Source: Puffinus mauretanicus
Taxonomy: Eukaryota; Chordata; Aves; Procellariiformes; Procellariidae
DNA length: 64,000 nt
Direction of reading: 5' to 3'
NCBI GenBank assembly: GCA_023333565.1
Contig: JAJKFH010002994.1
Location: 496,001-560,000, forward strand
In this document: piece after piece, positions 59,641 through 64,000 of the stretch
How the letters are laid out: each line of letters starts with the position of its first letter
Position numbering within the stretch: position 1 is the first letter of the stretch
Translations under genes and position numbers: made by a program
Notes under the pieces: generated by a model
What the model saw: only the letters and a program-made list of their open reading frames with translations
Database searches by the model: none
Told to the model about the DNA's origin: nothing

Positions 59641-61240
59641 GAAATCTTGTGAATCAAGTTTACAGATTCAGGCCCAAAAACAATGAAAAACTCTCTCTCC
59701 TTTATCGTAAAGCAGGGACTGCCAGCTCGCAGACCGCGCTTTCATCAACCGTGCTCTGTTCATTTCCCGATTAAGTTTTCATTAAAATGCAGTCCAGGAT
59801 TAAAATAAGTCAGCTGGATCTATATGGTGGGGTAATTTGCAATATTGCACCAGTGTACAGTCTTAGTGACGCTACACCAATATGCCTTCCTGTGTCATCC
59901 TTAGCTGTGTTGCCAAAAAAGATAATAATCAGTCTAATCTATAAAAGGGCAACAATTCTCTGCTTCATATACTGGAAGGCAAAATATTTTTCTACAAGTT
60001 ATTGAAAGTAGTTATTCTAGGATGACTCCTTTAGTAAATATGAAAACCTCCTCCTCCACTGCATTTTCTATGCATACGCTACTTTTAGAAGAACAAAAAG
60101 TCTGCATCTTTCAGAAAACCATATAGGTAACAAAACTGGTAGCAGAGCTGCTTTGACTGACAATCTTAACCTAAACATCTTTTGCTCTGTGTTGTTTATG
60201 AAAGCTTTTTATTGCAGAATGGGGGGCAGTACCTGAAATCCTCACAAGACTACTTAACATTTACTGGTGAAAATGTAGCATTTCAGTGAAATTCGATATT
60301 TTCTTTCATCAAAGGCAGGGAGCCTCAACCCACATGTTAACAGTAATGTAACAAGCCTACTGTATGTGCTACAACCGAAGATCCTTTTCCAATTAGAGTT
60401 CATTTAGGTTGGGGGAGAGGAGGGGTCGGAGCAAAGAGGTGGCTCTGGAATTGATCTAAAACTGGAATTCGACCATTCTGGCTGGGAGCACTAACAGCTC
60501 AGCTGGGAATGCCAAACACTTGCTCGGACTCCGCAGTGAACCAGAAGTGAAAGAGCAATGTTAGCAAGGAGAACAGTTTGTCCCCAGAAAACGAAGGAAA
60601 TGCATACAAGAATGTTTCTTTTTCTACAGAGGAGGAAGAAAAAGAAGTCTGTTGCACTAGGAAAAAAAAAACCCAACATTCTTTAATTTTCCTGAAACTC
60701 AAGTCTGAGTTTGCCTTTCAGTTCCAGCTCCGATAGAATCTCCAGATCAAGCTCATTAGTGTTGGTTAAATCCAGGTTTGCTGATAGAAACGTGTGGGAC
60801 AGCAAACAAAATCAGTATCAGGCCTCGAGAGAGGATGTGCCTCTTTAATTGAAAAAGGCAGAGTAATCATTCATTTATTTAACCCAGAGATGATTATAAT
60901 CTGAAAACCTTGAAATCCTCTTACACAACAACTGTTTTGGCAAGCCCCTCTGTGTTCCAACAAATATTAAACTGTGCTTGCCATTTGTCTAAGGAATCTT
61001 GTATTAATAAACATGAAGAAGAACACTTTTACCTCCCACACTCAATGACAGAAGAAAACAAAGACCAGCTGTATTCATCAATGGATCCTTGTTCTGCACA
61101 TAAAGGCTAATTACATTTTACTTCAAGCCTACACATGGAAAACTTTGCTGCTGCCATCTTGTCAAATTCAGCTTCTGATATTCCAGCTGACAGACTGCAA
61201 TGACTGCACATAATAAACTTCTTTTTGTCATTAACACCTT

Positions 61241-61345
61241 CAGCGCCCTGCACGTGGGGTATCCGCAGGACGCGGGGGCCAGGGGAAGGGGCAGGGGCAG
61301 CACCTCCGCTCCCGCTGTATGCGCGCTACCTGCTCGCTGGCAAAG
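61241..61345. promoter_or_regulatory. CpG-dense patch with G-quadruplex motif
   Basis: I count 10 CpG in 100 bp, surrounding four long G runs (see the entry at 61274). It stands out sharply from the AT-rich flanks, for example the TTAATTGCAGC-type sequence only 60 bp further on. It may be a regulatory element; no initiator can be shown. Confidence 0.35.
61274..61297 (+). other. G-quadruplex motif, four runs of 4-5 G
   Basis: G runs at 61274-61278 (5), 61282-61285 (4), 61288-61291 (4) and 61294-61297 (4) with loops of 3, 2 and 2. Runs of four or more allow a four-tetrad structure. It is on the template strand of CUX1. Confidence 0.8.
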
Positions 61346-64000
61346 GGAACGGGGGGTTATAGACTGGGATGACAGAAGCTAATCTGATTGAAGATTTTAA
61401 TTGCAGCAACTGATCTCATTTGAAGATACCTTGCTAGCATCAAGTTCGGACGGTACCTCCGTACCTCACTTTGCACATAGTAGTTTGAACAGGGACATTT
61501 TGAAAAGATAAACAAACAAGTTGACATAATGATTTCCAACTTCAAGATCACAACAACCAATCGCTAAGACAACATCCAGACTCCTTAATACTGATACTGA
61601 AGACTTCTTACTGTGTATTTCTTTTGCTTCTTTTTTTTTGTTTGAAAGATTTTCAAAGTTACAAACAGTTGAAAGACAGCTTTATTCCAAAACTGAAAAT
61701 CTTAAAAGCACTGTTAGCTTTAAAAAATTGACAATTATCTTTTTTTTCCTGAAGGCACTCCAATTCATCTGCATCAAATAAGCGTCTGTAAAACTAACAA
61801 TTCTGGCCTAAGATAAAAATCACATGTTTTTAAAACATAAAATTAAAATTGGCAATACAAGTAGCTTTTCAGACTTAGATCAAAAGAGAGTTTCCTTTTA
61901 GAAAAGAATCAAACTGTCTTTCACCATTTTTATTGGTGTTTTTTCAACATTTCTCCCAGCTTTTACAATTAAAATAGATGACTCAATTTCACTGTCTACA
62001 TTCAGTTCCCTTTTCATGTTTTTCTAGATTTCCATATTGCAAAATTTGGGCTACAAACACCACAGATGACTGTTGTTATGCAAGAACTGTTCCTGCCATA
62101 AATATCCAAAACAATGATAAAATACTTCTGCTGTTATTAGGTCCTACAAGTTTGTTTTCACAGTACATTAGTTTGGGAGATAAAGTACATGCTTAATGTC
62201 TGCTTCAGGATTCAGCTCCATGATCACTATATTCTAGACCCAGCCTTCATAACCATTCTGCTACAGAACACAATAAACTTCTTGTTACCTCAGATGCTAC
62301 TAATTTTATGTAATTCTATACATATTAGGTAAGAATCATACTCAAGATCATATGAAAATATTTCCGCATGAATGTCTGAAAGAATGAAACACTTTAGAAA
62401 TGCAAACAAATATTTTAGAGTACATCTTTTGCTCAGTATAAGATAAATTACAGTACTTAGGGAAATAATATTAAAAAATGAAGCAAACACTCGGCAAATA
62501 AAAACAATAAGAAGGGTGAAGGGTTATTAGGTTCAGTGCCTACAACCACTGAGCCCTGATCTCTAGACTGTTCCGCAGAAATGACTGCAAGACAAAATAA
62601 CAGCAACAGAGCTGGCACCATCAGTTACGTGCAGAAAAAAAAAAATAAAGGCAATCTGCAGTAATTTAGGGCTCCATCAGAAACATCATTAGTATGTGTC
62701 TCTTAGAGAAGGATGAAATCAATGAGGGAACAAAAATACTTTTGATCACCTTATATGGAACTCAGAGGAAACTGGACTTACAGAGCAAAACCAAAATTTA
62801 CCTAAAAGATTATCTTGAATGATGTAAAAGGTGTTTCAACTCCAAGCGCTGATTCTCAATTACGATGGACTGAATTTTGTAAGGTCCAAGGTCCCCATGT
62901 ACTCAGTGGGAAATCGTATCCTCAATGCTCACAGAACCACATGCTAAGAAATTAAAACTTGTTGCCGATTCGACTGGTTTTGAAAAACCTGTATTATCTA
63001 GCCTGCCATGAGCCATACCAGAAAGCACTCACCTACAGACAAAAACAAGACCATGACATTCCTCCCATCAAGCCTAGGCGGTAGTTTCTCTTGCCCCAAC
63101 ACGGAGACTGCCAACAGCCTTCCCTTACCATTCCTCCTGTACGAGAACGGGTGGGAAGGGCACGAGCAAGGGTTTTCCTCTCCGTTCACCCTATCACCTG
63201 CCTACTTGGAAGCAGAGGTGAAGCTGGAGCTCTGCGGGACGCAAGTAGAGGGCACAGGGATGTGACGTGCGTCTTCCAGCCCTTGCCCTTACAGCAGGGC
63301 AGGGACACCCATCTGAAATGGCTTCTTCTTTCCCATCCCATTTCCAGACACAGAAATGACTCTTTGGGCTTAATACTGCTGATCACGAGAATTCCTTCTC
63401 ATTACTAACTTTCCTTAAATATGAAGGGTTCAAAGAAAAACAGCAAAGTCTGTCTCTCTTTTGTTGTTTCCTGCACTGATTGTTAATAAAACCAGGGGAT
63501 AATTGAAAACAGTAGCCATTAAGAAGACATGGATATATATTTTTGAGACTACCTTCATGTTCTACTTGAAAACAAGAAAAATCTGTCAAAAATGCTACTC
63601 TCTGTAATTTGGGGTGAATTTGACAGAGTGATCACTGCTACCCCAAAAGCAGAAAGAACCAGGGTGCCTAACAGTGAAATAGAAATCCTTTACTAAACTA
63701 AATTTTATTTTCGCCAATATAGAAAGATCACAGTAAATATCTTATTTCTGAAATTGCCCTATTTCTAAATAAAATATAAGAGAGACATAGTATAAGAGAT
63801 ACACAGTAGATGCAGCACCTGAGAATGAAACCAGGAATGAAGCAGCATGTGTGCCAGGAAGAGAGTCTTGCTGGGTGGAAGAAAATATGAAAACTAATAA
63901 TCTCTCTATAGGAGGCCAAATTATGACCATGTTTTCCAATAAATTTGGACTCCTGAACCTCTTCCATCTTGTCTGTCTCCAACAGACAGATGCAAAACAA

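Larger units (their letters stand above)
31675..64000 (-). other. CUX1: Long CUX1 intron (partial), upstream of exon 9 equivalent
   Basis: More than 32 kb without a recognisable coding exon. I looked for the preceding family segment (exon 8, ending near the residues Thr-Lys-Tyr-Asp-Glu-Glu) and did not find it, so it should lie beyond 64000. The sequence is AT-rich with scattered homopolymers, worn SINE-like tails (near 54.8, 57.9 and 59.5 kb), CpG-dense patches (46.15-46.24, 59.25-59.29 and 61.24-61.34 kb) and two strong G-quadruplex motifs (45757 and 61274). Open frames here are short, lack splice context and were not recognised. Early CUX1 introns are known to be long in vertebrates. Confidence 0.8.

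Overview
The window is vertebrate nuclear DNA, most likely from a bird. It lies inside one gene, CUX1 (cut-like homeobox 1, also called CDP), read on the minus strand. Nine short coding segments lie between positions 2081 and 31674. Each has AG/GT splice borders, and all nine join in one unbroken frame: 1388 coding bases, about 462 residues. The joined protein matches the middle of vertebrate CUX1 as I know it. Counting back from the known last exon shared with the CASP isoform (human exon 14), these are the equivalents of exons 9 to 17; that numbering is inferred. The bird assignment rests on near-identity to vertebrate CUX1, short introns between coding exons, very few recognisable transposons (only worn, ancient SINE-like tails), and A-run/CCCC and TTGG/T-run patches common in bird introns. 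Another sauropsid is possible.

Layout, from high to low coordinates (the direction of transcription): 31675-64000 is one long partial intron with no coding exon I can recognise. 31626-31674, 21076-21180, 18183-18371, 12469-12527, 7488-7536 and 6376-6472 encode the long coiled coil shared by the CUX1 transcription factor and the Golgi protein CASP. 4615-5286 is the large exon specific to the transcription factor; it holds a Ser/Pro/Gln-rich linker and most of CUT repeat 1. 3555-3620 and 2081-2182 finish CUT repeat 1 and begin the linker towards CUT repeat 2. Positions 1-2080 are the start of the next intron. The first exons, CUT repeats 2 and 3, the homeodomain and the CASP tail exons all lie outside the window.

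The most interesting observation is in the 1.4 kb intron between 3555 and 2182. It contains a 33-nt, frame-preserving candidate microexon (2936-2968) with good splice signals and a UGC motif upstream. If used, it would insert 11 mostly charged residues just after CUT repeat 1. A second candidate cassette (3431-3467) in the same intron would introduce an immediate stop. Elsewhere I see three canonical G-quadruplex motifs, four small CpG-dense patches in AT-rich introns, a short tandem duplication, and one intronic open frame with a signal-peptide-like start. I found no RNA genes, CRISPR arrays, intact mobile elements or prokaryotic features. Most other open frames look like chance intronic frames.
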